Position numbers and translations under genes: made by a program
Shown: positions 31,685 through 44,013 of the stretch, one piece after another
Numbering within the stretch: position 1 is the first letter of the stretch
How the letters are laid out: every line of letters begins with the position of its first letter
The notes under the pieces: generated by a model
The model's input: only the letters and a program-made list of their open reading frames with translations
What the model was told of the DNA's origin: nothing
Databases searched by the model: none
Assembly: GCA_946800325.1 (NCBI GenBank)
Contig: OX326957.1
Location: forward strand, 12,071,591-12,135,590
Reading direction: 5' to 3'
Source of the DNA: Luzula sylvatica
Lineage: Eukaryota; Streptophyta; Magnoliopsida; Poales; Juncaceae
DNA: 64,000 nt

Positions 31685-32744
31685 TGAAGGAAATACAGTT
31701 TCAGGATCAACCGTAAAAGTGTACACAAGGATAAACGAATGTAAGCGTACATTTGTGGTCATATCTTTCAGTAGGAAAATCCAATTTGAATGGTTCAAAT
31801 TGGGTTAGATAGATAATAAGATTATCTAAAACCTTCATATAGAAATATAGTTCATACGAACGAAGTATCAGTGTCGTTTCTATGAAATACCGAAAGGCTG
31901 CAACAGTATGACATACAGTTAGTAAAACAGTCTAACTTTTGCATACGAACTCCAATTGGGCCAGGACAAATTGGGTCGTGTCGATAATAAGATTATCTAC
32001 AACTTTCGTGTTGGGTGATTTTCTGTCAGAGGAATTTACCAATTTCGTATGGACAGAATACTGGGCAGATACATGCAACTTTCTGTGTGAAAGAGTGTAT
32101 ATTGGATATACATGTCTTTTGGCCAATCCTAATCCTATATAATATTAATAGGATTTTTCTCTCTCATCTGGTGGTTCATTCAGTTAATTAATTCAGAATA
32201 TTCCAGAGAATTGTGAGACAACTTTCTAGAGAGTGAAAGGGTGTAAAGAGAGAGAAACCGTGAAAAGGTGTTTTCCGGTATAGAGAATCAATCAATCGAG
32301 CAAGTTCGCCGGTGCATCGTCTAGGCAGTTGCACCCGCGACCGACGTCTTACGAGTCAAGGTGGATACAAGTAGAGGAGCAACATCTGGGGCTCTTTCGG
32401 TTGTGATCGATTCGGAGGAACGAAATCTGCCGGAGACGGAAACGAGCGAATCGAGTAACGGGCTGTGGAAGCATGCGGGCATGGAACGCACGAAGACAAC
32501 CCGAGGCGTGTCAAGACGGTGGGAGACGTGCGGTATGGGACGTACGGGCTAGTCACCAACGTGACACCGAAGGAAAAGAAGGATGCGAGCGATCAACCCG
32601 TCGTGCGTGATCAATTTCACGCTGGTAATCGTCTATCCTACTTTGCATCGTACCCTCGAAGTCATGGCGTGATCTTGGATTTAGGGAACCGGACCGGGTC
32701 TTCATATCCGCTGCGCGGGCCCGGGGATGGGTGAATTCCCAACA
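31685..32744 (+). repeat. LTR b, 3' LTR of decayed copia element
   Basis: 1,060 bp, nearly identical to LTR a (2370-3430). It is preceded by a polypurine tract and ends CCCAACA. Only 58 bp separate it from LTR c. Confidence 0.85.
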
Positions 32745-32802
32745 CATGCATATTGGATATGCATGAGTACCTTTTAGGTAGCTCTGAAATTGAGTGGGAG
32801 AC
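32745..32802 (+). repeat. 58-bp internal remnant with hairpin and polypurine tract
   Basis: It starts with a perfect 9-bp inverted repeat (CATGCATAT, loop TGG, ATATGCATG) and ends with GAGTGGGAGAC. It is the last internal sequence of another element whose remainder was lost, leaving two LTRs almost adjacent. Confidence 0.65.
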
Positions 32803-33813
32803 TGAAAGAAATACAGTTTCGGATCAACCGTAAAAGTGTACACAAGAATAAACGAACGTATGCGTTCGTAGGCATAAGAAACAGTTTTAGTAAACTTGGC
32901 ATAACTTTCAGTGAGAAATTCCAATTTGAATTGTTTAAATTGGGTTAGATAAATAATGAGATTATCTAGAACTTTCATGTAGAAATATTTTTCATCTGAA
33001 CGAAGTATCAGTGTCGTTTGAATGGAATATCGAAAAGGTGCGACAGTTTGACATACTATTAGTAAAACCGCCGTAACTTTCGCATCCGAACTCCAATTGG
33101 GCAAGGCCAAATTGGGTTGGAAAGGTAATAAGATTATCTACAACTTTCATGAAGGTCTAAAGTCGGCTAAAGTCGGTTGGAATGATTTAATATTTTCGTT
33201 TCAACAGAATACTGAAAGGGTATCTGCAGTTTTTTGTTTGAAAATGTGTATATTAGATATGCATACCTTTTGGCCCATCCTTATCCTATGTGATATAAAT
33301 AGAATATTTCTCTCTCCTCTATTCAGTCCAATTCATTCTATCCATGGAATTAATCCAGAAATAGAGAGTCATCTTTCAGATAGTGAAAGGATGCGAAAAG
33401 AGAGAAACGAGAACAACATCTTTTCTCGGTTTAGAGAATCAATATGATCGAGCAAGTTCGCCGGTGCTTTGTCTTGGCAGTTGCACCCGCGACCGAGGTC
33501 TTACGACTCACGGTGGATACGAGTAGAGGAGCGACATATGTGGCTCTCAATTGTGATCAAACCGGAGGCATTTATGGAGTCCAAATGGTGGGAGACGTGT
33601 GGTATGGGACGCACATGCTAGTAACCAAAGTGACACCGGAGAAGAGAAGGAAACAAGCGATCAACCCTTCGTGCGTGATCAATTTCACGCCGGTAATCGT
33701 CTATCCTTCTTTGCATAGTACTCACGAAGTCGAGGCGTGATCTTGGGTTTTGGGAACCGGATCGGGCCTTCATATCCGCTGCGCGGGCCCGGGGACGGGA
33801 TGAATTCCCAACA
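32803..33813 (+). repeat. LTR c, diverged copia LTR
   Basis: About 1,011 bp with the same ends (TGAAAGAAATACAG...CCCAACA) but clearly diverged from LTRs a and b, with several indels. It has two hairpin units (about 32950 and 33130) and a TATAAAT at 33294-33300. The sequence after 33813 is not element-like, so this is probably the right edge of the retrotransposon block. Confidence 0.8.
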
Positions 33814-34235
33814 GTTGATTGAATCGGGTTTTCACATACAACGAAATAACGGATTTGAAAAGCCATCGAAAATCCCGTTCATCATTTCGACGCATCATTT
33901 ATGTGTTATTTTGTAAAAATTATTTATTGTTTTGTCATCAAATATGCATATTTTTTGTATTATGTTTCTACATTTTATATTATATTCGTTCATGTTATCG
34001 CACAGTTAACATATGCTACGCATTTACTTGAATATGTGTTAAATCGTGTGGAGATGAAAAAAAAACGTATATATAACAGAAAACATATATTATCACAAAC
34101 TAAAACCTCTCGCGCAATTGTTTGAAAAAAAAAACTAATTGAATATAATGAAAAAAAAAACGAAATGAAAGAGGTGTAATATGCTACAATTCATAGTACC
34201 AGAGAAAGAGATACGTATAAGGCTAGTAATCATTA
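33814..34235. other. AT-rich flank, no gene seen
   Basis: Unique-looking AT-rich sequence with A-runs between the retrotransposon block and the 3' end of pseudogene A. No feature can be supported apart from probable 3' flanking sequence of the kinase remnant. Confidence 0.4.
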
Positions 34236-34733
34236 TTAATGACGACGAAGTCTTTCAAAAATTGGCCAAACGTCATGAAAAAGATTAGGATGTTCACTTC
34301 CTTTTGTTTCAACACATCTTAAGCCCAACATGATTAACTCCTCTACTTGATCGAACGCCCATTTTCCAGCGGACTTATCGATTATTTCATACAATGTCTT
34401 GTTTTCCATTGCTTCTCGTACATTAATTATATTCCGTTCAACAGGTTTTCCGGTAATAAGACGAAGGACGATAACACCAAAAGCAAATACGTCGGATTTT
34501 TCCGTGAGTTCTAAATTATATAAAAATTCGGGATCCAGATATCCACGTGTTCCTACAACATTATACGTCTTATAAACAACACTCACGTCTGTTTGTTCTA
34601 TTAAGCGAGAAATCCCAAAATCACCAAGTTTACTCACAAAATTCGCATCGAGGAGGACATTGTCTGGTTTGAGATCTCCATGAATCACCATGTTAGGTTT
34701 ACTCGAGTGGAGAAAAATCACCATGTTAGTACC

Positions 34734-34966
34734 AATGTTCCAGAAATCGCTCGGCGCTCGCTGGTCGGCAGACGACCATCAAGCGCCAAGGATGATTAAT
34801 CGGGATTAATCGGGAATCTCGGCGGACCTCGGCGGATTTTTATTTTTTTATATTTAATATTTAAATTAATTAAACAAAATTACAAATCACAGTTTTTTTA
34901 ATAAATTTTAAATAATTTAAGTAACAAAATACACTACGTCACTAAACTAACATAAACTCAAATAAT

Positions 34967-35030
<64 letters not shown>

Positions 35031-35433
35031 TATTAAAAATATGAAAATTTTTGGTCAAAATATATTTTTTTGAATAGTATCCGACAAACGATCGTTTTCA
35101 TTATTGATGTCTAATTTTTTTGATGTCAATGGAAATTCATTTGCAATCCATAACAAAAACGATCATTATTTTGAATAGTATCCCACAACCTCTCATAATA
35201 TATGATTTTTTGTGCTTCACATTCAACCAACTAGACTATGGACCCGTTGGCAATTCAAAAAAAAAAAACTGTACACATCTAAAAATCGGCTCGGCGGTGG
35301 CTTGGCGGTCTTGGCGGACCCTTGGCGGAAATCCGCCAAGCACAAAACGCCAAGGCTTTATCTCGATGGCGGACCCTCGACTACCAATTAATCGATGATT
35401 AATCGGCCGCCAAGGCCGATTTCCAGAACACTG
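34734..35433. mobile_element. 700-bp non-autonomous TIR element, 9-bp target duplication
   Basis: Flanked by GTTAGTACC on both sides (34725-34733 and 35434-35442). The ends are imperfect inverted repeats: TGTTCCAGAAATCG on the left and, read inward from the right, TGTTCTGGAAATCG. Subterminal GGCGG/CCGCC-rich blocks surround an AT-rich centre with an (AT)n tract (34969-35025). A 9-bp duplication points to Mutator type (8 bp would mean hAT). There is no coding capacity. Confidence 0.8.
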
Positions 35434-35699
35434 GTTAGTACCTTATCCAAAGAGAGTGTATTATTAATTTTGTCATTCCGTGTTTATTGATTAGCTCCAA
35501 TAAAAAATATTTTCTATTTTGTTCTTCAGGAATCACTATTTCGGCTTCAAACTGAATAAATCCAAAATGAAGATTAAAATTTTTAAGTAATTAGTATTAT
35601 TATTTCAATCACAAATTTGTATTGGTAATTGGTGAATATGGATTGGTGTTTAATAATACCATATTTGATGATTGCAAGATTAATGTATCATATACAATA

Positions 35700-35869
35700 G
35701 AGTAATGATACAGACCATACCTTTTTCCCACGAATTGATCACGAATTGCCACGTGGCAGCCAGCTATTGGTTGCAGCTTTCCACCACTTTAGCTGCAGCC
35801 AATAGCTGGCTGCCACGTGGCAGGGTGTGGTCAATTCGTGGGAAAAAGTTGTGGTCTGTATCATTACTC
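35700..35869. mobile_element. 170-bp fold-back MITE
   Basis: The element is nearly one long inverted repeat; the arms start GAGTAATGATACAGACCA and meet near 35785. It is flanked by TATACAATA (35691-35699 and 35870-35878), a 9-bp duplication typical of Mutator-type MITEs. The corresponding site in gene C (about 59520-59540) lacks it, which confirms the insertion. It lies in intron 2 of gene A. Confidence 0.88.
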
Positions 35870-36409
35870 TATACAATATAACTATATTATTTGTTTTTTG
35901 ATATCCAGTGGATTCGAATTTTTTTGATGATTGCAATCTAATTAGAAATTTTTTGTCAGCTGAAATTTCATAAAGTCTCCCGCATTTAATTTTGTCAACT
36001 ATATAATCTTGAAGTCAATATCTCGAGAATTATTGATCGTACCTTTTCCTTTATGCATCTTGCTAGGTACTTTTTTTCAACATCTTCGGTGAACTTGCTC
36101 TTATCTGATGGATGTATTCGTTAAAATGTGATTTAGTACAAAATTCATTGCATAGAGAAAGTTATTTTTAATCTCGCAAGAATTAAAAAATAGGAAATGA
36201 AAAATGATTCAAACTACTTTCGAAGAGATTTTGGAAACAATTTAAAAAATGCGGAATTGTGATAATTTTCAAAAAAGTAGAAGATTTTCGAAGGATCCCC
36301 TCTTACAATGATCAAGGAATTATACTATTGAGTATTGACTTTCCTATTGTATTAAACAGTTATCAATCTAAACTAAACATGCAATTCAAAAGGCATACCT
36401 TTATAATAA

Positions 36410-38416
36410 CTAGCATTACCCCCGCGCAATTGCGCGGGGCTGTTCGGGTTTATAAGTAATGTAGTTGAAAAAAATTGTTGTTCATTTTGTGTATGTGCCT
36501 TTCTTTTTGTAATCATTATTATATGTGTAATTTAGTGTGTTGTGTGCGAGTGAAATTTTGTAGCAAAAATCGTTTGAATATTTTAAGAGCCGGATTTCTT
36601 GAATAATTCAAACGGTTATTGCTAAAAAAATTATCTATATTTTATACTTCATAAGTAAAATAAGGAAAAAGAACGAATGAGTCGTCATGAATTTTATTAA
36701 GAACATAATAGTTCAGAAAACATTGCTGAAAAAAAGAGTGTTTTTAATTTCACAAATCCTTAATTTCGCTACATATTTAGCACAAATATTTTTCGTCCTT
36801 TGTGTGGTCAGCCAACAACAAAGTTTGACGATGTCATCGCTAACCGTTTCGTTCGAACCTTTAATTTAAATTATGTCATGATTATTCGCACATCCATGAT
36901 TTGGTATATTTTTAACCCCCTAATTATTTTTGGATATTATAAAAAATTCTCTATCTTTTCGTAAACTCCAAAAAAAAAAAAACTCTTTACCAAACTTTTA
37001 TTTTAAAATACTCCTTATGGATGATATTAATTTTTTTTTCCCAAAATACCCTCCAAATCTCATATGTAATAATTAAAACTTATTTTTGTTATTTTTTATT
37101 AATTTTAATAAAATTCATAAACACTTCTTAACACGTAGTGATTTAAAAAAATTTTAATTATTACATATTTTGTTTATATAATTTTAATATTACATTCTTT
37201 ATTCATAAAAAAAACTAACATTAAATGATAATAAATAAACATCTTGCAAATATATTCATAGAAAATATCTATTTAAACATCTATTTTTTATTTTAGTTTT
37301 CTTTTTATGTATTTTTTAATAGTTTTGTGATATTTTATTTTTAAATATTTGCAAGATGTTCTTTTATTAATATTGTTCAACTTATTATAATTTTATTTTA
37401 GTTTTTCAAGAAAAATAATAAAGGACCAAAATGTAAATTTTAAAACTTCGAAGGACTAAAATGCAAATATAAAGGACCAAAATGTGAAAAAAGGACCAAA
37501 ATATAATTTTTTTTTAAAAATAGGACCAATTTGAGGCCCCTAGACTAAAATGTAAATTTCAAAACTTCGAAGGGCCAAAATGCAAATATGAAGGACCAAA
37601 ATGGAAAAAAAAGGACCAACATGTAAATTTTTTTCGAAAAAAGGACCAATTTGTAAATGAAAAAGGACCAAAATGTAAAAAAAAATAATTTTTTTTTACA
37701 AATAGGCTCCTGGTGACGTGGCTGCACCAGGCAAGAAAAATAATAAAGGACCAAAATGTAAATTTTAAAACTTCGAAGGACCAAAATGTAAATATAAAGG
37801 ACCAAAATGTGAAAAAAGGACCGAAATATAATTTTTTTCAAAAAATAGGACCAATTTGAAGCCCCTGGACTAAAATGTAAATTTCAAAACTTCGAAGGGC
37901 CAAAATGCAAATATAAAGGACCAAAATGTAAAAAAAAAAGAACCAAAATGTAATTTTTTTTCGAAGAAAGGACCAATTTGTAAATAAAAAAGGACCAAAA
38001 TGTGAAAAAATGACCAAAATGTGAAAAAAGGACCAAAATATAATTTTTTTTCGAAGGACCAAAATATAAAAAAGGACCAATTTGTAAATTTTAAAACTTC
38101 GAAGGACCAAAATGCAAATATAAAGGACCAAAATGTGAAAAAAGGACCGAAATATAATTTTTTTTTAAAAATAGGACCTATTTGAGGCCCCTGGACTAAA
38201 ATGTAAATTTCAAAACTTCGAAGGGCCAAAATGAAAATATAAAGAACCAAAATGTAAAAAAAAGGACCAAAATGTAATTATTTTTCGAAAAAAGGACCAT
38301 TTTGTAAATAAAAAAGGACCAAAATATAAAAAAATATTTTTTTTTTACAAATAGGCCCCTGGTGACGTGGCTGCACCAGGAGGCAGCAAATTCCCTTGCA
38401 TTATATTATAGATAGA
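36410..38416 (-). mobile_element. Non-autonomous Helitron, about 2.0 kb
   Basis: On the minus strand it starts TCTATCTATAATATAATG (38416 leftwards) and ends with a GC-rich hairpin CCCGCGCAATTGCGCGGG, a short spacer and CTAG (36413-36410). It sits between A and T, as Helitrons do. Removing it joins 38417 to 36409 and restores exon 1 of gene A in the correct phase. The gene C site (about 60057-60080) is empty. The inside (about 37410-38385) is an AGGACCAAAATGTAAAT-type minisatellite in larger tandem blocks. ORFs there are artefacts. No Rep/helicase was seen. Confidence 0.88.
37410..38385. repeat. Minisatellite block inside the Helitron
   Basis: Variants of AAAGGACCAAAATGTAAAT recur dozens of times. 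They are arranged in larger blocks, with GGCTCCTGGTGACGTGG / GCCCCTGGTGACGTGG at about 37707 and 38357 and GCCCCTGGACTAAAATG-type marks at about 37534, 37862 and 38187. Confidence 0.8.
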
Positions 38417-38529
38417 TAGCATAAAAGGATGAGACTAGTTTCACTGCTTTCGAAATGATCAAATACCCATTCAAGAACCTCCATTCGGAAATACTCTTCC
38501 AATGCCACACACACAACATCCTTGTTTGC

Positions 38530-38640
38530 CATTGGAGAAAAGTAACTGAAAGATAAGTCTTTTCTTTATTTGAGCCTCTCAGATTGTTGTGGTTTTCTCA
38601 GAGAGAAAAGGGCAAATTTATAGGCAGAATGGAATTCGAT
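38530..38640 (-). promoter_or_regulatory. Core promoter and leader of gene A
   Basis: TATAAA on the minus strand at 38617-38622 lies about 85 nt upstream of the ATG (38532). The whole block (38533-38640, with GAGCCTCTCAGATTGTTGTG-like sequence on the plus strand) is shared with gene C (about 60236-60325) and the orphan copy at about 62990-63085, which supports function in the ancestor. Confidence 0.65.
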
Positions 38641-40890
38641 TTAGAAGACCATATAACTTTCTTACTAAAAAAGAAATAAGATAAAAATAAATAAAGAAAA
38701 GAGTTGTGCTCACGACATTCAAAATTTTATTTTCTTTTGAAAACGACTTTTGGAGAATTTTAGTGGCACCCCGCGATTTCCCTGATACATCCAAGGAGCA
38801 AATTATTGAACTATTCAAATAATCATTTAAAAAATATTTTTAATCTTCTTATACTGTTAATATCATATTTGTTTCTATTATTAATGATATTTGTTAACTT
38901 AATATAATAATAACTTTCCGATAAATTATTATGTGAATTAGTATATAGAAGGTTGTTTCGGTTAAATTCATTTATGCGGTCAACGGGTCAATGATAACAA
39001 CCGACGATGCCTGTTTATATTTTCTAAAAAAAATGTATTCACATGTCACATGCACACCACCAAATATTTATCTCAATTAATATTGTAAATATCTCGATTA
39101 ACCTAATAACTAATCGATAGTTCATCGACTCGCCGTTATGCATTTGTGTTTCTAAAATATGATCGCCGATATATTTTGTCGAATTTGACTGTTCTTTTAC
39201 CGATTAATCGGATACAATCATTTTTATCGATTTTTGTTCACAACTGTTTTCATGCAAATGCAAACTCAAATTTAAAATCCGGATTCGAAATTTGAACTTT
39301 GAAGATTTAATTTTAATTTTGTACAATGCCATTATATTGTTTTTATTCTTATATAGATCTTGAAGATAATATTATGCTTATGTTTTCTTTTATTTTTGAA
39401 ATTTGAACTACGATTTTTAAAATTTTAAATATAGTAAAAAAATTATCTAAAAGCCCCCACTTTTTGGATATTTTTACTTTCAAATACCCAAATAGGAATT
39501 AAAATTATCTTTGGACAGTGTTAAATATTTCTTTGACCAACATATCCTTTTTTCATATTAAATAATTAACTTTTTTGTTATTTTATTTATTTTAAAAAAA
39601 TCATAAAGATTTTTTATATAATTTTAAAATTTCATTCATTATAGATTTTTTACTTTTCATATTTTTTCACGAATAACTGACATAAAAAATACTAAAATAA
39701 ATAGTAATATTAAAATACCACCTTTAAAATATTTAGAAAATAAAAGATCATGAAATTGTTAAATACATAAAAAGAATGAAAATTAGAAAATATTTGTTAA
39801 AAATATATTCCTACGAATATATTTTCAAGGTGTTTCTTTTGATATGATTGTTTATTTCATTATTATATGATTTAGTTTTTTTTCTATGAAAGATAATAAT
39901 TCAAATATTAAAATTAAATATATTGCATATAATTGTTATGTTTTAAAACTATTATTTCATGTTAAAATTAAGAAAAACAACCAAATATCTTTTAAGTAGA
40001 ACGGTGTTGGGTTAGTATATAAAACGGTGTTTTGGGTTAAATTGATTTATACGGTCAATGATAACGATATACGACTTATGTTACCTCAAGAGATATATTT
40101 ACATGTGATCATGCACACCATTATATCATTTATCTCAGTTAATATTATAAATATCTCGATTAGTTCAATCAGATATCGATAGTTCATCGACTCGCGGTTA
40201 TGCATTACGTTTCAAAAATATGATCACCTACATTTTTCTCGAGTTTCACTGTTCTTTTACGGACTAATCAGATATAATCGTTTTTATCAATTTTTGTTCA
40301 CAACTGCTATCATCCAAACGCAGTGACTCAAATTTAAAACTCGGATTCTAATTTGAACTTTAATATAATTTTGATTTTTCATAATGTCATTTAATTTTAT
40401 TTAAATTTTATATAGAATTTGAAGATTCTATTATTATGTTAATGTTGGATTTTATATTTGAAATTTGAACTATGAGTTTTAAACACAACTGAGATATTTG
40501 CACAATGTCATTTCCCTAACATATTTTTATTTCCAAATATCCCAATAGAAATTAAAACTATCATTAAATAATCCTGGGCCCAAAAAACTTGTCTATTTTC
40601 GTATTAAGTAATTAAAAAAATATTTTTGTGATATTAATAATGACACAAAATCATAAATTGTTTTTTTTTTATATAATGTTAATAATACATTCATAATATA
40701 TTTTTGACTTCTCCTATATATTATCACGAAAAACTAAAATAAAGTAATAAACATAAACAAAAATATTAAAAGAATATTTTCTGAATAATTAAAAAATAAA
40801 AGATCACGAAACTATTAAAAATAATAAAAATGAAGAAAATAAGAAACTCTGCTGAAATTGTTTTCTACCAATATATACCTCTAGGTGTTT
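38641..40890. repeat. Duplicated upstream region of the USP-kinase genes
   Basis: No gene was seen. Two related blocks of about 1 kb (about 38880-39850 and 40000-40890) share landmarks with 60600-61680. Examples are a stretch with CGATAGTTCATCGACTCG (about 39115, 40186, 60870) and one with TTGAACTTT.A after TTAAAA.TCGGATTC. They are copies of promoter-distal DNA duplicated with the gene cluster. Confidence 0.65.
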
Positions 40891-40894
40891 CTTT

Positions 40895-41160
40895 CTGAGT
40901 GATGATGCACTTCCCCCCATTCTCTCCCCCATCTCTCCCCCACCTCGGGATGTACGCCGGAAGATTTAACACCATCAAATTTTATATCTTAAAATCATGA
41001 TTTAATATCTTAATCTATAGTTTAACACCATAACTAAGATGTTAAAAAATAAATTAAGATGTTAAATCATAATTAAGATGTTAAATTTGAAGGCGTTAAG
41101 CCTTACGATGACACATCAAGGGTTGTGGGGGAGAGTTGGGGGGAGGTACAACTTTTTCCT
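40895..41160. mobile_element. Possible degenerate MITE
   Basis: The left end has GCACTTCCCCCCATTCTCTCCCCCA and the right end, read inward, GTTGTACCTCCCCCCAACTCTCCCCCA-like sequence, so the two ends are imperfect inverted repeats around an AT-rich centre made of TTAAGATGTTAAAT-type repeats. No clear target duplication was found. Confidence 0.4.
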
Positions 41161-42250
41161 TTCTTTTAATATGGGCTTTTATTTTATTAATAATTGATGT
41201 CAGTTCTGTATAAAAAAAATACTAAATGTGACATAAAGATATAATAATTATTAGTTTTAAAACTTTTATGTGCTACAATTTTTTTATGAATTCTTATAAA
41301 CTTAAGATAAAATAACAAAAAGAAAATTTAAGTAGAAAATAAAAAGTATTTTGGTTCAAAGAATATTTATCAACATCCAAAGTTAGTTTTAACCCATATA
41401 GAATGGCATTTGAAATCAAAAGTTATTTTTTGTTAGAGCGGTTCATTTTGGAGAACCCCAAAAAATGATGTTTTTTAATATAAAAAATGTTAGGGTATTT
41501 TTTTGAAATTTTCTCAATATGATAAATTATGGACGACTAACGCGACAGATTAATCCCCAAATTATTAAATGATAACCTTCCTACTCATACGGTTTAAGGT
41601 ATTTTACAACATTGATATCAATACATGCTTTGAATTAAATTAAACACCGCTTATTTATTAAATATAAGTAAAATTTAAAAAAAGATTGATTAATTGACAA
41701 AAGATGGCTTATTTTAAATTAGATAGAAGATAAATAAAATTAACCTACAAGTAAATTAACAATTGACATTGTATTATATTATTCATGCATATTTTAAAAT
41801 AAATATAATCGAGGTATTGTAGTAAGAGAACATCTTCAAATTATGTGTACTCTGAAATAAAATTTTATATATATTCAACGAAAGTGGCATATTCATGTAT
41901 ACTTTTCAAGATTTCAAAATTATACCTACAAAATGAGAAATATCGTGGATACAATATAACAACAATGGTATATAACTCAAAAAAATAAAATAAACAATGC
42001 ATGGTATATATGTAGGGAACATTGTAATGAACATAATTTAGCACATTTTTAGGGTTTAAAATCATGCAAAACATTATTAAATAAACACGAAACCTTGCTA
42101 CAATTTTAATATTTAATAATTCTTGAGGAAAATACTTTAATAATGAATTTGTGTTTATTTCACGTAAAAAAGGCCAAATTTCCACAAATAAACCTCATGG
42201 CTGGATTCTTCTCGTCGAGAGGAGCAATTTGGATATAAAGATCATGCCAT
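41161..42250. other. AT-rich intergenic DNA, no gene seen
   Basis: No convincing coding region, RNA gene or transposon end. About 41380-41470 resembles a block that also occurs at about 62900-62975, i.e. part of the duplicated upstream DNA. Confidence 0.4.
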
Positions 42251-42419
42251 TTGGTCGAAGGACGAGAAAGTCGTAAAATTTCTGGTGAAACGGGTCAGCA
42301 ATCCTCTTCAAGTGACCTGTTACACAACTGGCTACACAGAAACCAGCATACTAAATCCTGCCAACCCATAAACCCAACTCACCACACAAAAGGATATAAT
42401 GGGTCAGAACTGACTCATT

Positions 42420-43190
42420 ACAGAAAAGCACGTGAAGTAACCAAACCTTTATCACGTGTACTGCTGTGATGTTCTGTGACCAGAAGATCACGTGACCTAC
42501 ACTATCCCATCTCATTCTCTCTCAACCTCAGACTTTACACGATATGCTATACTCACAAGCCACAGAAAATCTGTCAATCTGTACACGTAGTTCAAACAAC
42601 TTCTTTGGGCTCCAAGCTCAGTGCTTTCTTCTCCAGTTTTATCGTCGCTGTTCGCTCAGTTTGAAATTAAAAAGATAAATAACGAAGCGAATTTAGCCTG
42701 CAATTCTTCCTCTAAAATGTCCTGCAGAGCATCTCGTCTCTCTCAAATAAACAACACCAGGGCTGTTGAGCATTCGAGCTCGTCGTACAAGCGACGCGGC
42801 TCACTTCTCTCTCCACCAGCCACGTCGTAACCACCCTGGGACCCTCCTCCACCCCTCTCTCTTCTCAATTTCGATCTCAAATGGTAGAATCTGGTGCAAT
42901 CTCGACTATAAAAAGGACCCCAAGAGCTTCTCCCCAAATCACTCATTCTCAAAGCTTTCTCAAGCATCCCTCACCTTCGTAACCACTTTGAGAACATCAC
43001 TCCGACTCTCAATTTCTCTGATTCATCCACAAGATCCCTTCTTTACCCTAATCCCTGCTGGTCAGAGCTCGACATCGCCATTGCTGACCTCCACACCTCT
43101 CCTCCTCCTCCTGGAAGCTTCACTGGGGTGACAAGAGACCACATAAGCCTTCCAGTTCATCCTTCAACCTCCACTCTCAGTTTTGGGTAT
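42420..43190 (+). promoter_or_regulatory. Promoter-like region with G-boxes, TATA box and leader, no CDS found
   Basis: CACGTG cores occur at about 42428, 42453 and 42489, with other ACGT cores near 42582 and 42822. A strong TATA box, CTATAAAAAGGACC, is at about 42904-42917. It is followed by about 270 nt of C/T-rich, ATG-free leader (about 42930-43185) that differs sharply in composition from its AT-rich surroundings, then a T-rich, intron-like stretch. This looks like a plant promoter with 5' leader and leader intron, possibly of a truncated gene or an uncharacterised LTR. No downstream coding exon was recognised. The short ORFs 42476-43131 are not convincing. Confidence 0.4.
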
Positions 43191-44013
43191 TTTCTTTTCA
43201 AGTTGGTTATTTTTGATATTTTAGGATTTTGTTTAAGTTGTTCTTTAGATTGAATTAAGTTGTTTAAGTGTTTGTTGCAAGAATTTGATTCCATTCCCCC
43301 CTTCTTTTACTTGTTATTTAATCTCGAATTGTTTGCTTGAATCAATATTTAGTTAATCTTTTCTGCCTTATTTCTGATCTGTTTTCAAACTTAGTTTATG
43401 AGCATTTCTAGATCTGTTTGCATCTAATAAAAATATGTTTTTAATCTCGAATCTCTCTAGTTTATGTAGAAATTTGTTGCATCTCATTTGGTTCATTTTT
43501 CCATTTGTTATTGAATTTCAAAATTGAACATCTGAACCTGCTAGTTACTGTTACTCCTGTATTGTTTAATAGATTAAAAAATACTTTTCAACATAATAAA
43601 AATCCAAAAAAATATGTTCATGATTCTTCATCATATCTAGTTCATTTAATTATTTTTTTCATATGATTTCATTTCATTTCCTAATAGTTCTGCAATTTCA
43701 AAATTCCGTACTCTCATTTTCTGTTTTTACTGTTGAAGTCTGTTTAAAAATCATAAATAAATACTTTTAAATCTGGTTAATTCTCTTAAAAATACTTTTA
43801 TCCTGTTTGTTATTGAATTCTGAATTCTGATGCATGAATTCCTGAATGTCATAATATAAAATAGCAAAAAAAATAGTTTCAAGTAGTAATAAAATCCATA
43901 AAAAATCATTTTAGAATTTCTGGATCCTCTAAATCATTTTCTCTCAGTTTCATAATTTTTTCAATTAGTTTTCTATTTTTTTGGTTCTAATATTTCAGTC
44001 TCTATTTGTTCTG
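43191..44013. other. T-rich intron-like sequence, no gene seen
   Basis: AT-rich with many TTTTC/TTGTT stretches, like a plant leader intron after the promoter-like region. No exon was recognised. Confidence 0.3.

Larger units (their letters stand above)
34236..38532 (-). pseudogene. Gene A: broken USP-domain protein kinase
   Basis: Exons on the minus strand: exon 1 is 38417-38532 plus 36399-36409, split by a Helitron; exon 2 36043-36104; exon 3 35442-35551; then directly a kinase fragment 34236-34724. Exons 1-3 give the USP-like start (MANKDVVCVALEEYFRMEV), a linker (FTEDVEKKYLARCIKEK) and ELINKHGMTKLII. Splice phases 1, 0 and 2 agree with genes B and C. Exons 4-6 and the start of exon 7 are deleted, so the kinase N-lobe is gone. 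The C-lobe piece keeps HGDLKPDN, DFGISR and a DPE motif and ends ...RRH at the same codon as gene B, without a U-box. Three transposons have inserted in the locus. It cannot make an active kinase. Confidence 0.85.

Noticed and set aside
33097..33447. 116-aa ORF in LTR c
   Set aside because: It spans repeat units of the LTR and its promoter; the other LTR copies do not keep the frame.
37545..38250. Minus-strand ORFs with repeated ILVLRSFKIY-type segments
   Set aside because: Translation of the AGGACCAAAATG minisatellite inside the Helitron, not a repeat protein or membrane protein.
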